Part shown: piece by piece, positions 31,101-43,714 of the stretch
Layout: the number at the start of each line of letters is the position of its first letter
Position numbering within the stretch: position 1 is the first letter of the stretch
Assembly (NCBI GenBank): GCA_022559845.1
Contig: CM040121.1
Span: 347,918,243 to 347,982,242 of the forward strand
DNA: 64,000 nucleotides
Direction of reading: 5' to 3'
Source: Amorphophallus konjac
Lineage: Eukaryota > Streptophyta > Magnoliopsida > Alismatales > Araceae
Made by a program: the position numbers and the translations under genes
Notes under the pieces: generated by a model
The model's database searches: none
The model's input: only the letters and a program-made list of their open reading frames with translations
What the model was told of the DNA's origin: nothing

Positions 31101-32256
31101 ATGGAAGGAATGGTCAAGAAAGGTGAGCTGCAGCTGGGAGATTACCAGGTAAAGCCGCCCCATCCATATGAGCCTCCACCCTGGAGAGTGGCTGCCAATA
31201 TGATCTCAGTCTACCAACAGTTGCCCAAGGAAGCCGTTGAAGAATGCACCAAGCATACCTATGAAGCTTGCTTCCTCACCCCACAGAAGGATCAGGAAGG
31301 ATGGCAGATGATACCCATAAAAAGCGGAAAGAAGACTCCTGCAGCCAGTACCAGCGGAGCAGTTATCCGGGGTGTTACCCCAAGGCCCGAGCCGCCTCCA
31401 ATAAAGCCAATATGGCATACAGCTGAGACCGGACCAATCATCCGGATCCCTACTCACAACCGGAGGAGACAAACTCCCCTCCCTACGCATAAAGAGGTAA
31501 GCCCTGCAGCCAGGCGTCTGCAGCAATATATTAATGAGCTTGATGAGTACGAACAGAAGAAGCCCAAGCATCTGCTGATGAAAGACTGTATACTCTGGGA
31601 ACAGTTCGAAGAATTGAAAATCAAAGAACAGCCAGAGGCAGAACAAGAAAAAGCTGAGAATGAACCCTTCTGGGGGCAGGAGCCAGCAAAGCCAAATTCC
31701 CAAAAGAAGAAGAAACGGCCCAAATCCAAGAAAGGAAAGAAGGTCACGACAGTACAATGTAACACTCTGTCAGTACTCTTTTCCTTGCCCGGGGAGGATG
31801 ATGAGCCGGAAGCATCCAACGCTCCGCTAGAAGCTAACCATGCCGAAGCCTCTACCTCGGCCCATGCAACACGTTCTGGGAGAAGATGGGGGCGCCCACC
31901 ACCGGCCAACCATAATATCATGTTCAGAGGGGAGCAACCCTATCAAATCCCGGAACCAGAGATACGAGGTGTCCAGGTTCCTCCTTCTGCCAGTCTGTAC
32001 CAGGACAAAAAGAAGGCAGATGAAGCCCCTTCATTCCTGGAGTTCCTGTCCAGCTTAGAAAATGAGCAACCGGCTCATACTGCTCCAGATAAAAGTAATA
32101 AATGCCAGCAGACAGCGGCTGGAAAGCAGAAACAGCTTGAAGAAAATGAAGAAGGTAACCCTCTAGCAAAACCAGGGGCAGTCGCTACAGAAGAAGCCTT
32201 CCGGGAGACCGATGAAGAAGATAAAATTGAAAATGGGCAGCAAAGGCCACAGGCAC
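28149..32256 (+). pseudogene. gag (N-terminal and core) of the giant gypsy element, cut by the LARD
   Basis: One frame runs from the ATG at 28149 to the LARD insertion at 32256, broken only by TAG at 28701-28703; the frame is open on both sides, so a CAG-to-TAG change is likely. The first 185 codons are basic and unlike known domains. The gag core lies at residues about 730-850 (LTGLAFEWYSSLP, WPDMQRKFRDRF, ETALYYIKRWRNLAMRC). A Cys-His-His-Cys knuckle, CPFHRALGHAIEDC, lies near residue 970, followed by a Lys-rich region and an acidic tail. At more than 1360 codons it is far longer than the 300-400 of small gypsy gags but fits Ogre-like elements. It makes the capsid and nucleocapsid. The reading frame resumes on the far side of the LARD at 41731. 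Confidence 0.9.
32252..32256. other. Left target-site duplication (GGCAC) of the LARD
   Basis: GGCAC precedes TGTAACGACC at 32257 and recurs directly after ATTACA at 41726-41730. Confidence 0.93.
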
Positions 32257-35200
32257 TGTAACGACCCAGAGTTCAGGATACTGATATACCGATAACAAGA
32301 ACTGGGGAGGCCACCCAAGAGGCTGATGAGGCCCCTGAAGGGTTAGGAGGGCATGTGTAGAGTACATTGAAGTCACAGAGATATAACAGTAAGCAAGTAA
32401 ATTTCATTAGATTGGATTGCTAAAGTAGCAGAAATAAAATTACAGCTTCATTAATAAATTTTTAACAATTAAACACAGAGTCCAGCCCAAAGGAAAGACA
32501 ACAAGTCTAGCACAGTACAGTCTGACAGAAAGAAACGTACACAGAAGTCGGGAGAAGCCCGACGCAGGTACAGCTGGCAGCTACAACAGCAAGCGAGCAC
32601 TCCGCCAGGAACAGCAGAGGCAGACGTCGAAACCCACCTGAAAAGCAGCAGGGGTGAGTCTCAACAGAAACTCAGTAGGGGTCACGCGGATCCCCACTGG
32701 AAAACGCACAAAGCAAAAGCAACGGAAGCAGCAACAAACGCAGCAAGAACAGCAACGTAGCAAAGCAGGAAAGCTACACTACAAAGCTGTAAAGGAACAG
32801 ACGGGAAGTAGGAGTAGGGAACACGCAGGAGAGGGTGAGAACCCGCACCAAACAAGCGGCTACCGAACTAACCTCGGCATCCCAAACTACTCCAAACAAA
32901 AAGGCAACAGGTGGATGACCCTAAACTCACACAGAAGGGTACATCGGCCTGTCAACCAGCCCAAACAAAGGCGAAGGCGAACGCCGACATCGGGAAACAG
33001 ACAAAACACGACAGAGAACGTCGTGCACAAAGCCCCACGCACGATCAGAACATCGTGCAGACGACAGAACACTGACCTCGAGCACAGCCACGAACGGGCA
33101 ACTCGCAAAGGTCACAACGCGCAAGAAAACGCGAAGAGCTACGCGTCACGTGACGGAAGCACCTCCTTAAAAAGCCAGCTGCGTCCACTGACGTCTCATG
33201 CTGCACCTCAAGTGTCTCACCTACAGTACTGCTGTAACAACAGCAGAGATGTAGACACCAGCTGAACCAAACAGTAACAGTAAACAAGTAACTAGTCAGG
33301 GTCACGCCCGTCGACGTAAGTCCTCAGTCCCTGACCACGTGTGCACACACTGGCTATAGTCTAAGCCAGGTCCTCTATCTAGTATTCTCCCTCGGCAGGA
33401 CGCCACCGTTGACTAGGAGCCCGCGGAACTAACTAAAAACCGCTCACCGGGAAAACCCCTCCGCCATCCGCTAGCGGGTCGGCACCTCTAGGCCTTAGGT
33501 CACACAAGTGGAGGCTTCACACGACACAGAAGCTCAAAACACAAGTGCCGAAGTACAGACAGGCAACCACGCCCATCTACTCGTACTTCTAAGCACCAAA
33601 TGGCAGCATCACCACCGCCGACAACTCAGGACAAGCAACTAGACCTCCTATGTAACGATCCTGAGTTGAACGACTCAAAGGCAAGATCGTCACAAACAGC
33701 GGGACAAGCCGCCAATCGGTCTAATCCTAGGCCAGAAAAACCACGCTCCGCAGAAAACAACACACGGAGACCTGAGGGAAGCACCAAGAACCCTCAGCAC
33801 AGCTGGACATGCAAACCGAGGTAGAACAACACCTCAAAACATCCAGAAGCAGCGTCTTGGATAGGACAGAACCGCCAAGACACCACAGACAAGGTCACAC
33901 GTCAACCACTGGGTCACACCGGGTTGACCGAAACCCAAACAACAAAAGCATACAAGAGTAGGATCAAGGATCCTACCACAAGTAAGAAGACTCCTGGCTA
34001 CCTCACAACGTAGTCTTAACCCTCATAGGACGTCAGGAGACATCCACGGGACAACGGGCAGACCACAAGGACAAGCCAAGACACACAGAATCATCGGGCG
34101 GAAAACCAAGGCACAAGGGAAGCAACGCACAGGCCCTAGACCGTTATTAGCAAGTGACGGTCTAGCTCAGGGGCGTTATTTCCCAAACGACGGACGGACA
34201 CAGGCCGTCGCTCACACCAACCTAACAACCTACAAAGCACACAAAAGCCAAGTAACGCACGGGACCAGGGGCGTTACAAGCAAACGGCGCACAGGGGCTC
34301 CACCGTTACTCCCAACGGCATAGCCACCCAAACCCAAAACGAAGCAACGCGCTAAGCCAGGCGCGTCACTCACGAAACAGCGCGGCAGGGGAGGGCCGTC
34401 AGAACCAAACGACGCACGGGGGCCTATCCGTTACTCACAACGGCATAGCCACCCTCAACCCAACACCACAGCAAACGACGGACAGGGGTGAGCGCGTTAC
34501 TCTCTAACGACGCACAGGGGCTCCACCGTCGCTTCCAACGGGACAGCCACCCAACCTCATCCATGCAGAATATAACGGCCAGGGGCAGGCACGTTATACT
34601 CAAAACAACGGATGGGAACACATCCGTCGGAGAAACCGCCTCAACAGGTCAAAGTCAGTCAACGGAAAGTAACGGCCAGGGCAAGGCGCGTTATTTCCAT
34701 CTAACGCGCTGGGTCAACCGCGTTAGATCAGCTGACTTAACCCCAAGGAAAAATGATGAAAGCAAAGTAACGGCCAGGCACCGGCGCGTTACACAGGAAC
34801 GACGCTCCAAGCTAGGGCCGTCGCTTACCCAGAAGCAAAAGGGCTAATAAACCCTCAAACCAAATAACGGTCCATCGTAGGGCCGTCAAAAGCAAGTGAC
34901 GGTCGCTGGCTAGACCGCTACTTCGGTTATGGCGGGAAAACAGAGGAATGGCCGGATCGGCCCGTTCCACGCCCCATTCACGCCGAAACGCAGGGGATAC
35001 AAACCCATTCGACAAAATACAACGTTCAAGGGCCAAAACGCCCACATGCACGCACAAAAACGCAAGATTCGGGCGATTTTACCAAATCAACCCTAAGTGG
35101 GTCACCGAGGTTCCCGGACTTCTACCGGCCTCGAATGAACACCAAATTGCACGAAAACTACGTGGATGGGATTCTAACATCCCTGCGGTCATTTAGAAAC

Positions 35201-35977
35201 TAACTGAACCGCAAACGGTCACCGTTTACCGGTCGACCCTAAAAACCACGAAAATCACGGTTTAGGCAAAACAAGCCCAAACACGCTCGTTTCCTAGCCG
35301 AACGTCGTGCAATGGCAGGGAAAACGAAGATGAAGAAGCAAGGATCCGTCACCCTACCTCCACCGAAGAAACCACGCCCCGAAAGGACTAAACCACGCCG
35401 AAAACCACTCGCGAACCGATTTCACCGGCTTTGAATCCACCATTCGGGATCGCGCCAGAATCGATCCGATCCTCGCCCTATCGCGCACCTCGACAGCTCC
35501 ACGACCTCGCCACCTCGCCCACGCACGCCTCCGTCTGCAGCCGGAGCCGGAAAGGGGAGAGAACGAGAGAGAACGGGAGAGAGAGGGACGGTCGCGTGAA
35601 TGAGAAGGAGAGAGAGAAAGAGAAAAGAAAAAGGAAAAGAAATTAGGAAATTTTCCTAATTTCCGAAAATTCCGAAAATGCGCCGAAAATGCACAAATTC
35701 ATAAAAATACGCAAAAATAGTCGAAACGACCGGCTCGACGAGTACATCGTCGCTGCAGCATCCACGAGTTCGAGAATTGCCAAACAAACTCACCGTAGGG
35801 TTCCGTAACTAGTACGTGAGAAAAACCCACACGGCTCGTCAAACTCAACTCGGAAGCCACCAAAGCGAACCGAAACTCAACGAAACCAATCCGAAACAGA
35901 CCCGAAAGATCCATTAAAGATCCTACGAGACCTGCAAAGGATTCGACAAAGATCCGACAAGAAACCGGGTCATTACA
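32257..35977 (-). repeat. 3' LTR of the LARD (3721 bp)
   Basis: It matches 38004-41725 throughout. On the minus strand it starts TGTAATGACCCGG at 35977 and ends GGGTCGTTACA. It contains the paired TAACG/CGTTA tract (34130-34930), a purine-rich GAGAGAGAACGG stretch (35560-35640) and the palindrome AATTAGGAAATTTTCCTAATT (from 35641). The apparent frames inside it are duplicated in both LTRs and show no protein similarity. Confidence 0.95.
34130..34930. repeat. Chain of TAACG...CGTTA hairpin-like pairs in the LARD LTR
   Basis: About 15 units pair an AACGG/AACGC/GACGG arm with a CCGTTA/GCGTTA/CCGTC arm 10-20 bases later, around a GC-rich loop with CAGGGG or CCAGGG. Clear examples: TAACGCGCTGGGTCAACCGCGTTA (34703-34726) and GTAACGGCCAGG...CGCGTTAC (34768-34792). 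The other LTR has the same chain at 39880-40680. Confidence 0.75.
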
Positions 35978-35997
35978 TCCTCCCCTCCTTTAAGAAA
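35978..35997 (-). other. Polypurine tract of the LARD
   Basis: The minus strand reads TTAAAGGAGGGGAGGA directly before the LTR start TGTAATGACC. Confidence 0.88.
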
Positions 35998-37989
35998 TTT
36001 CACCCTCGAAATTAAGGACTAGCAAAGGAGAAGCAAGGGAGAGCAACCCAACAATACAAGACTCGGAAAACACAGCTCAGAGGGACACTGTCAGGTCACA
36101 ACTACAGGTACACACTCTAGCTTCCAAGACAGCAAGTCCACAGCACGAGCATGACACCAAAGTGAACACAACTGACACCTCCGAAGCAAGGGCAACGTCG
36201 TTTACATCTCATAGGGCAAGAGACACGACAGCCACAACAATCGAGAACCAACACCGAAAAACACAATAACAACACGGCAAGCAGCAGCTCACACAAGGAG
36301 ACACAGTCCTCCCAGCTGACAGCTCGACCACATCATCGGCTCTAGTGCCAAAGGCAACAGGGAACACCTGGCACACAGGACACCAACGACGACAACACCA
36401 CTGGACCACAGACACCATCAAGTCAATCCTCACTCAGATATCACATCTGATAGAGTCGCAAGCTAACTCCAAGGAAAAAGAGTACAGCAAAGCTAACTGA
36501 CAAGACAATGATCCAAAGGCAAGGACACAAAATCATAGAGAAATAGCACTTACAAAAACAATCACAACGGCAACACCTGCAGAATTCCGGCTCCGCACAA
36601 CACACAGGGCCAAGGAACACATCTGCAAGCAGGGTCACATTAAGGCACAAGAACAGCTGAGCACACGACCGCTAAAGTCAGGTCACGCATCAAACTGCTC
36701 ACCAAGAGAAGACCCACAACAACGAGAAACGACAACAATCTCGGGGAACGCAACTCAAGGACTAGCAACACGCCTCAAGAGCACAACACCCCAGAAAGAA
36801 AAATGCAGAGAAAAAGGGTACTCAATCAGCAAGGAATGCCGACAAATTCCCCAACACTCGCACAAGCCCATGCCAACACCGAAAAACCAAAAACAATGGC
36901 ACAGCAACCGACAAAGTCAAGGCACAAAAAGCCAAGACGAAGCCACATCGAGAAGGAAAGGACTTCTCGACAAACGGGTAGCCAACCCACACACTTCAGC
37001 TGCACCCTCAACAATGCGCACAGGCCACAAAACAACATCGAAAATCGCATCTCAGCACACACCAGCGTCATCGCAATCAACAAGATCGCAATTCACACGC
37101 CACGCGCACCGATCCAACGAATAACCGAACTCAAGGAGCCTAAGTGCAACAAGAGAAGAGCACCAGCTTCAGCACAAAGCACAAGGAAAGCATCAATCTC
37201 AGCTTACCTTCACGTCCTAAAACAACAAATGAGCCTTCACAACGCATCGGCCGTTAGACACAGCACGACAACTACGGTGCACAACAGCTCTTAACACCAT
37301 TACGGAGTCCAAAGCCAAGCAACCGTACAACAAGGAGCAGATCAGGCTCAACACAAAGCTGTCTACGCTTAAGCAGACACAGGACAAGGCAACACTAAGA
37401 CAACAATTCCAAGGCTAACCTCGAAAAAACTTCACCAAGAAGGGACGAGAAGCAACAAGCTCTACAACAACAGCTCACCAGGAAGGGAAAATCCTAGGTT
37501 CGCTCGAGCAACTTCTCAATCGAGGCAACACGACAACCGAAACAACGAAAACAACAATGCATCAGAAGCTAAGCAGACTCAAGCCGGGATAACCAAAGCA
37601 ACGTAAGAACGTGCATGGCCATCACACCAACGCTAAAAAGTCATAAGCTACCTGAGCAAAATACAGAAAACAGTTCGAACAATGCACAGCAGGTTCATGC
37701 CAACCGACAAACACTGCCAAGTGCAACACGATCGAGACCAACTTCAAAACCGAACGAAGCACGTCGTCACATCCAGACGAGAGTAAAAACCATCTCGTAC
37801 AGTGCCAACCAAGCACGTACAAGACCATACGCGAGAAGCACTACGATAAACCATCGCAACACCTACGCCAGCAAGAGACTGCACTGGGCCTAAGGACTCT
37901 GGAAACTGTATATCTCGGATTCCCATGTACTTCACACAACAACGCTCTGATAGCTCAGAAAAGAAAAACTCCGAACATCTCAGAACACT

Positions 37990-38001
37990 GCTCTGATACC
38001 A
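37990..38001 (-). other. Primer binding site of the LARD
   Basis: The minus strand reads TGGTATCAGAGC two bases inside the 5' LTR end at 38004. It is the same initiator-Met site as in the copia elements and in chromoviruses. Confidence 0.92.
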
Positions 38002-38003
38002 GC

Positions 38004-41000
38004 TGTAACGACCCAGAGTTCAGGATACCGATATACCGATAACAAGAACTGGGGAGGCCACCCAAGAGGCTGATGAGGCCCCTGAAGGGTTAGGAGGGCA
38101 TGTGTAGAGTACATTGAAGCCACAGAGATATAACAGTAAGCAAGTAAATTTCATTAGATTGGATTGCTAAAGTAGCAGAAATAAAATTACAGCTTCATTA
38201 ATAAATTTTTAACAATTAAACATAGAGTCCAGCCCAAAGGAAAGACAACAAGTCTAGCACAGTACAGTCTGACAGAAAGAAACGTACACAGAAGTCGGGA
38301 GAAGCCCGACGCAGGTACAGCTGGCAGCTACAACAGCAAGCGAGCACTCCGCCAGGAACAACAGAGGCAGACGTCGAAACCCACCTGAAAAGCAGCAGGG
38401 GTGAGTCTCAACAGAAACTCAGTAGGGGTCACGCGGATCCCCACTGGAAAACGCACAAAGCAAAAGCAACGGAAGCAGCAACAAACGCAGCAAGAACAGC
38501 AACGTAGCAAAGCAGGAAAGCTACACTACAAAGCTGTAAAGGAACAGACGGGAAGTAGGAGTAGGGAACACGCAGGAGAGGGTGAGAACCCGCACCAAAC
38601 AAGCGGCTACCGAACTAACCTCGGCATCCCAAACTACTCCAAACAAGAAGGCAACAGGTGGATGACCCTAAACTCACACAGAAGGGTACATCGGCCTGTC
38701 AACCAGCCCAAACAAAGGTGAAGGCGAACGCCGACACCGGGAAACAGACAAAAAATGACAGAGAACGTCGTGCACAAAGCCCCACGCACGATCAGAACAT
38801 CGTGTAGACGACAGAACACTGACCTCGAGCACAGCCACGAACGGGCAACTCGCAAAGGTCACAACGCGCAAGAAAACGCGAAGAGCTACGCGTCACGTGA
38901 CGGAAGCACCTCCTTAAAAAGCCAGCTGCGTCCACTGACGTCTCATGCTGCACCTCAAGTGTCTCACCTACAGTACTGCTGTAACAACAGCAGAGATGTA
39001 GACACCAGCTGAACCAAACAGTAACAGCAAACAAGTAACTAGTCAGGGTCACGCCCGTCGACGTAAGTCCTCAGTCCCTGACCACGTGTGCACACACTGG
39101 CTATAGTCTAAGCCAGGTCCTCTAGCTAGTATTCTCCCTCGGCAGGACGCCACCGTTGACTAGGAGCCCGCGGAACTAACTAAAAACCGCTCACCGGGAA
39201 AACCCCTCCGCCATCCGCTAGCGGGTCGGCACCTCTAGGCCTTAGGTCACACAAGTGGAGGCTTCACACGACACAGAAGCTCAAAACACAAGTGCCGAAG
39301 TACAGACAGGCAACCACGCCCATCTACTCGTACTTCTAAGCACCAAATGGCAGCATCACCACCGCCGACAACTCAGGACAAGCAACTAGACCTCCTATGT
39401 AACGATCCTGAGTTGAACGACTCAAAGGTAAGATCGTCACAAACAGCGGGACAAGCCGCCAATCGGTCTAATCCTAGGCCAGAAAAACCACGCTCCGCAG
39501 AAAACAACACACGGAGACCTGAGGGAAGCACCAAGAACCCTCAGCACAGCTGGACATGCAAACCGAGGTAGAACAACACCTCGAAACATCCAGAAGCAGC
39601 GTCTTGGATAGGACAGAACCGCCAAGACACGCACAGACAAGGTCACACGTCAACCACTGGGTCACACCGGGTTGACCGAAACCCAAACAACAAAAGCATA
39701 GAAGAGTATGATCAAGGATCCTACCACAAGTAAGAAGACTCCTGGCTACCTCACAACGTAGTCTTAACCCTCATAGGATGTCAGGAGACATCCACGGGAC
39801 AACGGGCAGACCACAAGGACAAGCCAAGACACACAGAATCATCGGGCGGAAAACCAAGGCACAAGGGAAGCAACGCACAGGCCCTAGACCGTTATTAGCA
39901 AGTGACGGTCTAGCTCAGGGGCGTTATTTCCGAAACGACGGACGGACATAGGCCGTCGCTCACACCACCCTAACAACCTACAAAGCACACAAAAGCCAAG
40001 TAACGCACGGGACCAGGGGCGTTACAAGCAAACGGCGCACAGGGGCTCCACCGTTACTCCCAACGGCATAGCCACCCAAACCCAAAACGAAGCAACGCGC
40101 TAAGCCAGGCGCGTCACTCACGAAACAGCGCGGCAGGGGAGGGCCGTCAGAACCAAACGACGCACGGGGGCCTATCCGTTACTCACAACGGCATAGCCAC
40201 CCTCAACCCAACACCACAGCAAACGACGGACAGGGGTGAGCGCGTTACTCTCTAACGACGCACTGGGGCTCCACCGTCGCTTCCAACGGGACAGCCACCC
40301 AACCTCGTCCACGCAGAATATAACGGCCAGGGGCAGGCACGTTATACTCAAAACAACGGATGGGAACACATTCGTCGGAGAAACCGCCTCAACAGGTCAA
40401 AGTCAGTCAACGGAAAGTAACGGCCAGGGCAAGGCGCGTTATTTCCATCTAACGCGCTGGGTCAAGCGCGTTAGATCAGCTGACTTAACCCCAAGGAAAA
40501 ACAATGAAAGCAAAGTAACGGCCAGGCACCAGCGCGTTACACGGGAACGACGCTCCAAGCTAGGGTCGTCGCTTACCCAGAAGCAAAAGGGCTAATAAAC
40601 CCTCAAACCAAATAACGCTCCATCGTAGGGCCGTCAAAAGCAAGTGACGGTCGCTGGCTAGACCGCTACTTCGGTTACGGCGGGAAAACAGAGGAATGGC
40701 CGGATCGGCCCGTTCCACGCCCCATTCACGCCGAAACGCAGGGGATACAAACCCATTCGACAAAATACAACATTCAAGGGCCAAAACGCCCACATGCATG
40801 CACAAAAATGCAAGATTCGGGTGATTTTACCAAATCAACCCTAAGTGGGTCACCGAGGTTCCCGGACTTCTACCGGCCTCGAATGAACACCAAATCGCAC
40901 GAAAACTACGTGGATGGGATTCTAACATCCCTGCGGTCATTTAGAAACTAACTGAACCGCAAACGGTCACCGTTTACCGGCCGACCCTAAAAACCACGAA

Positions 41001-41725
41001 AATCACGGTTTAGGCAAAACAAGCACAAACACGCTCGTTTCCTAGCCGAACGCCGTGCAATGGCAGGGAAAACGAAGATGAAGAAGCAAGGATCCGTCAC
41101 CCTACCTCCACCGAAGAAACCGCGCCCCGAAAGGACTAAACCACGCCGAAAACCACTCGCGAACCGATTTCACCGGCTTTGAATCCACCATTCGGGATCG
41201 CGCCAGAATCGATCCGATCCTCGCCCTATCGCGCACCTCGACAGCTCCACGGCCTCGCCACCTCGCCCACGCACGGCTCCGTCTGCAGCCGGAGCCGGAA
41301 AGGGGAGAGAACGAGAGAGAACGGGAGAGAGAGGGACGGTCGCGCGAATGAGAAGGAGAGAGAGAAAGAGAAAAGAAAAAGGAAAAGAAATTAGGAAATT
41401 TTCCTAATTTCCGAAAATTTCGAAAATGCGCCGAAAATGCACAAATTCAGAAAAATACGCAAAAATAGTCGAAACGACCGGCTCGACGAGTACATCGTCG
41501 CTGCAGCATCCACGAGTTCGAGAATTGCCAAACAAACTCACCGTAGGGTTCCGTAACTAGTACGTGAGAAAAACCCACACGGCTCGTCAAACTCAACTCG
41601 GAAGCCACCAAAGCGAACCGAAACTCAACGAAACCAATCCGAAACAGACCCGAAAGATCCATTAAAGATCCTACGAGACCTGCAAAGGATTCGACAAAGA
41701 TCCGACAAGAAACCGGGTCATTACA
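38004..41725 (-). repeat. 5' LTR of the LARD (3722 bp)
   Basis: Near-identical to 32257-35977. Differences include CCGATATACC for CTGATATACC at the primer-side end and small changes at 38709-38757 and 40261. Confidence 0.95.
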
Positions 41726-41730
41726 GGCAC
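41726..41730. other. Right target-site duplication (GGCAC) of the LARD
   Basis: Second copy of GGCAC, directly after ATTACA. Confidence 0.93.
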
Positions 41731-41986
41731 CACATGAACCTCCAAGACCCCGATGGGCAGAGGAGATGAGACTGTCTAATGTCCGGGTGGGCAGTCGAGT
41801 CATGAAAATGCTGAAGAAACTCCATACCAGATTCTCCATCTGGGAAATTCTCTCTCTGAGTGAAGAAGCTCGCCAAGCAATTGTGGATGCCCTGCAGTCC
41901 CCGGCACAATGTGAAGCACTCTTGGCAGAAGTGAATGCTGGGCCATCAGTCACATTCACGGAGGATGATATGCTATCCCAAATTCC
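41731..41986 (+). pseudogene. gag C-terminal piece of the giant element, right of the LARD
   Basis: The frame here matches the phase of gag at 32256 when the insertion and one target copy are discounted. It encodes a Leu/Glu-rich helix (FSIWEILSLSEEARQAIVDAL) and FTEDDML, a lead-in seen before the protease of Tat elements. The frame then hits TGA at 42009-42011, while the protease is in the minus-one frame from about 41987. A one-base indel near 41960-41986 is therefore the likely cause; programmed shifting is less likely. Confidence 0.8.
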
Positions 41987-43714
41987 GGCCATAATAGACC
42001 GCTGTATATGAGGGGTTCCCTGAACTGTCAGTCGATAAGCAGAATACTGATAGATCCAGGGGCTGCTGTGAATATGCTCCCATACCGCATCTATCAGAAA
42101 TATTACTTTGATCTGCAGCTCACCAAGGTCAAAGACATGAAGATTGCAGGATTCAACCAAAAATGTGAAACACCTCTCGGGGTAGCTGATTTCAATCTCA
42201 CACTGGGCGACCTCACTACAGTGGTACGATTCTATGTAATCGACTCCAACACCACATATAAGGCCCTACTGGGAAGACCGTGGCTGCACGAATATCAGAT
42301 AGTGCCATCCACGCTACACCAATGCATAAAATACTGCCATGAAGGAAAAGAAGAAAGGGTGTTTGCAGACCTACATCCCTTCGAAGTGTTCGAGTGCCAT
42401 ATGCTCGATGCATCCTACTACACCGAAGTGTCACAAAAGGATAAAGGAAAAGAAGCTGTGGTCAGCCAGGAAAAGCCGGCGACAAAAGCAAGAAATTGGT
42501 CTCTGCCGCCGCCAAAGGGCTACATTAAAAAGCATGGGGTATCTCACATCTCTTATGCTGGTGATTTTGCTCGGATCACTCCTCCTGGCATACACCCAGA
42601 TGATACTGAAGAAAAGATGGAAGAAAAATACACACAGGTGGAAGTTCCTCAGGGTCTAGTCAAGCCCATAGCCAGCATAGAATACCAGACGGTGCTACCA
42701 CTGAAGACTATGAAAATCCCTCACTTATGCGAGCCTCCTATCATATTCTACACCGGGGGGGCAGTCGAAGAAGATGATCAAGATTGCATGGTCCCTGAAG
42801 AAGCCGCAAACCGGATGGTGCCAATTACAGGCCTAGAGTACACTACCCAACGGGTTTCGCAAATGTTCTCCAAGATGCAAATGCCTTCAATACAATCTGC
42901 AGCCCAGAAGAAAGCATTCAAGGAGCTATGGGATCCACCTCGAGATAATAAAGAACTGAGGAAGATCACACAGCACCCGGGACTGGGCTATACCCTGCAA
43001 GAATATTATGAAGCTGAGGTAGATGTCATCTCTGCCTTCTACCAGCATGAAGATTCCCCTGGGATGGACTATGACCAATACCCTTCGGAAGATGAAGAAA
43101 TCATTTATCAGTCCGTAGTGGACCATGAAATCCCAGACAATCTGCCAGGGGTGGGGATACCTGACGAGACAAAGAGAGATTGGTACTGGGAAGATCTATC
43201 TTGCAAGGAGGATTTGTTCCAGGATGAAGCGAAATTTGACACGGGAACCCCGGATGAAGATCAAGTAGCCAGAGAGCTGCAAGAGTGCCTGGAGTTTGGG
43301 CGCATTCTAGAAGAATTCCGAGCTCTACATAATGATGACCTCTCAGGGGAGCCCACATCAGAAGAGCCTCTAAGCACGGAAGATTCCACTTCGAAGTTTT
43401 CCGCTGAGCCATTCACGTCCTCGGGGCAGACTGAACAGAATCCGGCCGTATTGGCCTTATACGATGCACCAGCATCTGCAGATGACCAATCTGATGAAAT
43501 AGAAAATCATGAGAACGAAGAAGATTATATCCCGGGAGGCTTTATTGATTTGCAAGAAGCCCCACCCGAAGTTGAAGATGGAGGCCAAGCCACCGTCGAT
43601 GAGCTGATAGAAGTGGATCTGGGGTCAGCAGAGGAGCCAAGGCCTACATTCCTCAGTGCACTGCTGGTGCCAGCTGTCAAAGAACAGTATATTCAGTTTT
43701 TGAAAGAATTCTGA
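41987..43714 (+). pseudogene. Aspartic protease and linker of the giant gypsy element
   Basis: The frame is open from about 41987, where GHNRPLYM, typical of the protease lead-in, can be read. The ATG at 42008 is therefore internal, not a start. The active-site motif is LIDPGAAVNMLP (catalytic Asp codon at 42053), with the DPGA form common in Tat elements, followed by LTLGDLTTVVRFYVID and ALLGRPWLHEYQIVPSTLHQ. A long acidic linker (about 43000-43650) leads to the RT start. The frame ends in TGA at 43712-43714 inside the conserved FLKEF-DCFAWTYDE region, so this is a nonsense mutation within pol. Confidence 0.9.

Larger units (their letters stand above)
35978..38003 (-). other. Internal domain of the LARD, no coding capacity seen
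   Basis: 2026 bases between the LTRs, CA-rich on the plus strand. Frames up to 163 codons exist, but they are low-complexity (Thr/Ser/Gln/His-rich) and match no retroelement domain. They are best seen as chance frames in a stop-poor composition. The region presumably carries cis signals for packaging. Confidence 0.75.
32257..41725 (-). mobile_element. Non-autonomous LTR retrotransposon (LARD) nested in gag
   Basis: The 9469-bp unit has LTRs of 3721 and 3722 bp and only 2026 bp of internal sequence, with no gag, protease, RT, RNase H or integrase. The primer site (37990-38001, minus) and polypurine tract (35978-35997, minus) show minus orientation. GGCAC flanks it. LTR differences are about one per 100 bases in the blocks I compared, so it is a recent insertion. 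Ends TGTAATGACCC...GGGTCGTTACA and the initiator-Met primer resemble chromovirus (Tekay/Del) elements, which may supply its proteins; that link is inferred. Confidence 0.93.

Noticed and set aside
32654..33265. 203-codon frame in the LARD LTR, partly repeated at 38401-38721
   Set aside because: Low-complexity Lys/Gln/Arg-rich, broken in the other LTR by single-base changes, and no known domain; a chance frame in the LTR.
36803..37294. 163-codon frame in the LARD internal region
   Set aside because: Thr/Ser/Gln/His-rich, overlapping frames on both strands of similar length, and no retroelement motif.
41766..42011. Programmed minus-one frameshift between gag and protease (ATGA overlap at 42008-42011)
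   Set aside because: The protease-frame reading GHNRPLYM already begins upstream of the overlap, so a mutation some 25-50 bases earlier explains it better; no slippery site or pseudoknot seen.
42008..43714. ATG at 42008 as a true protease start
   Set aside because: Conserved protease lead-in residues lie upstream in the same frame, so the ATG is internal.
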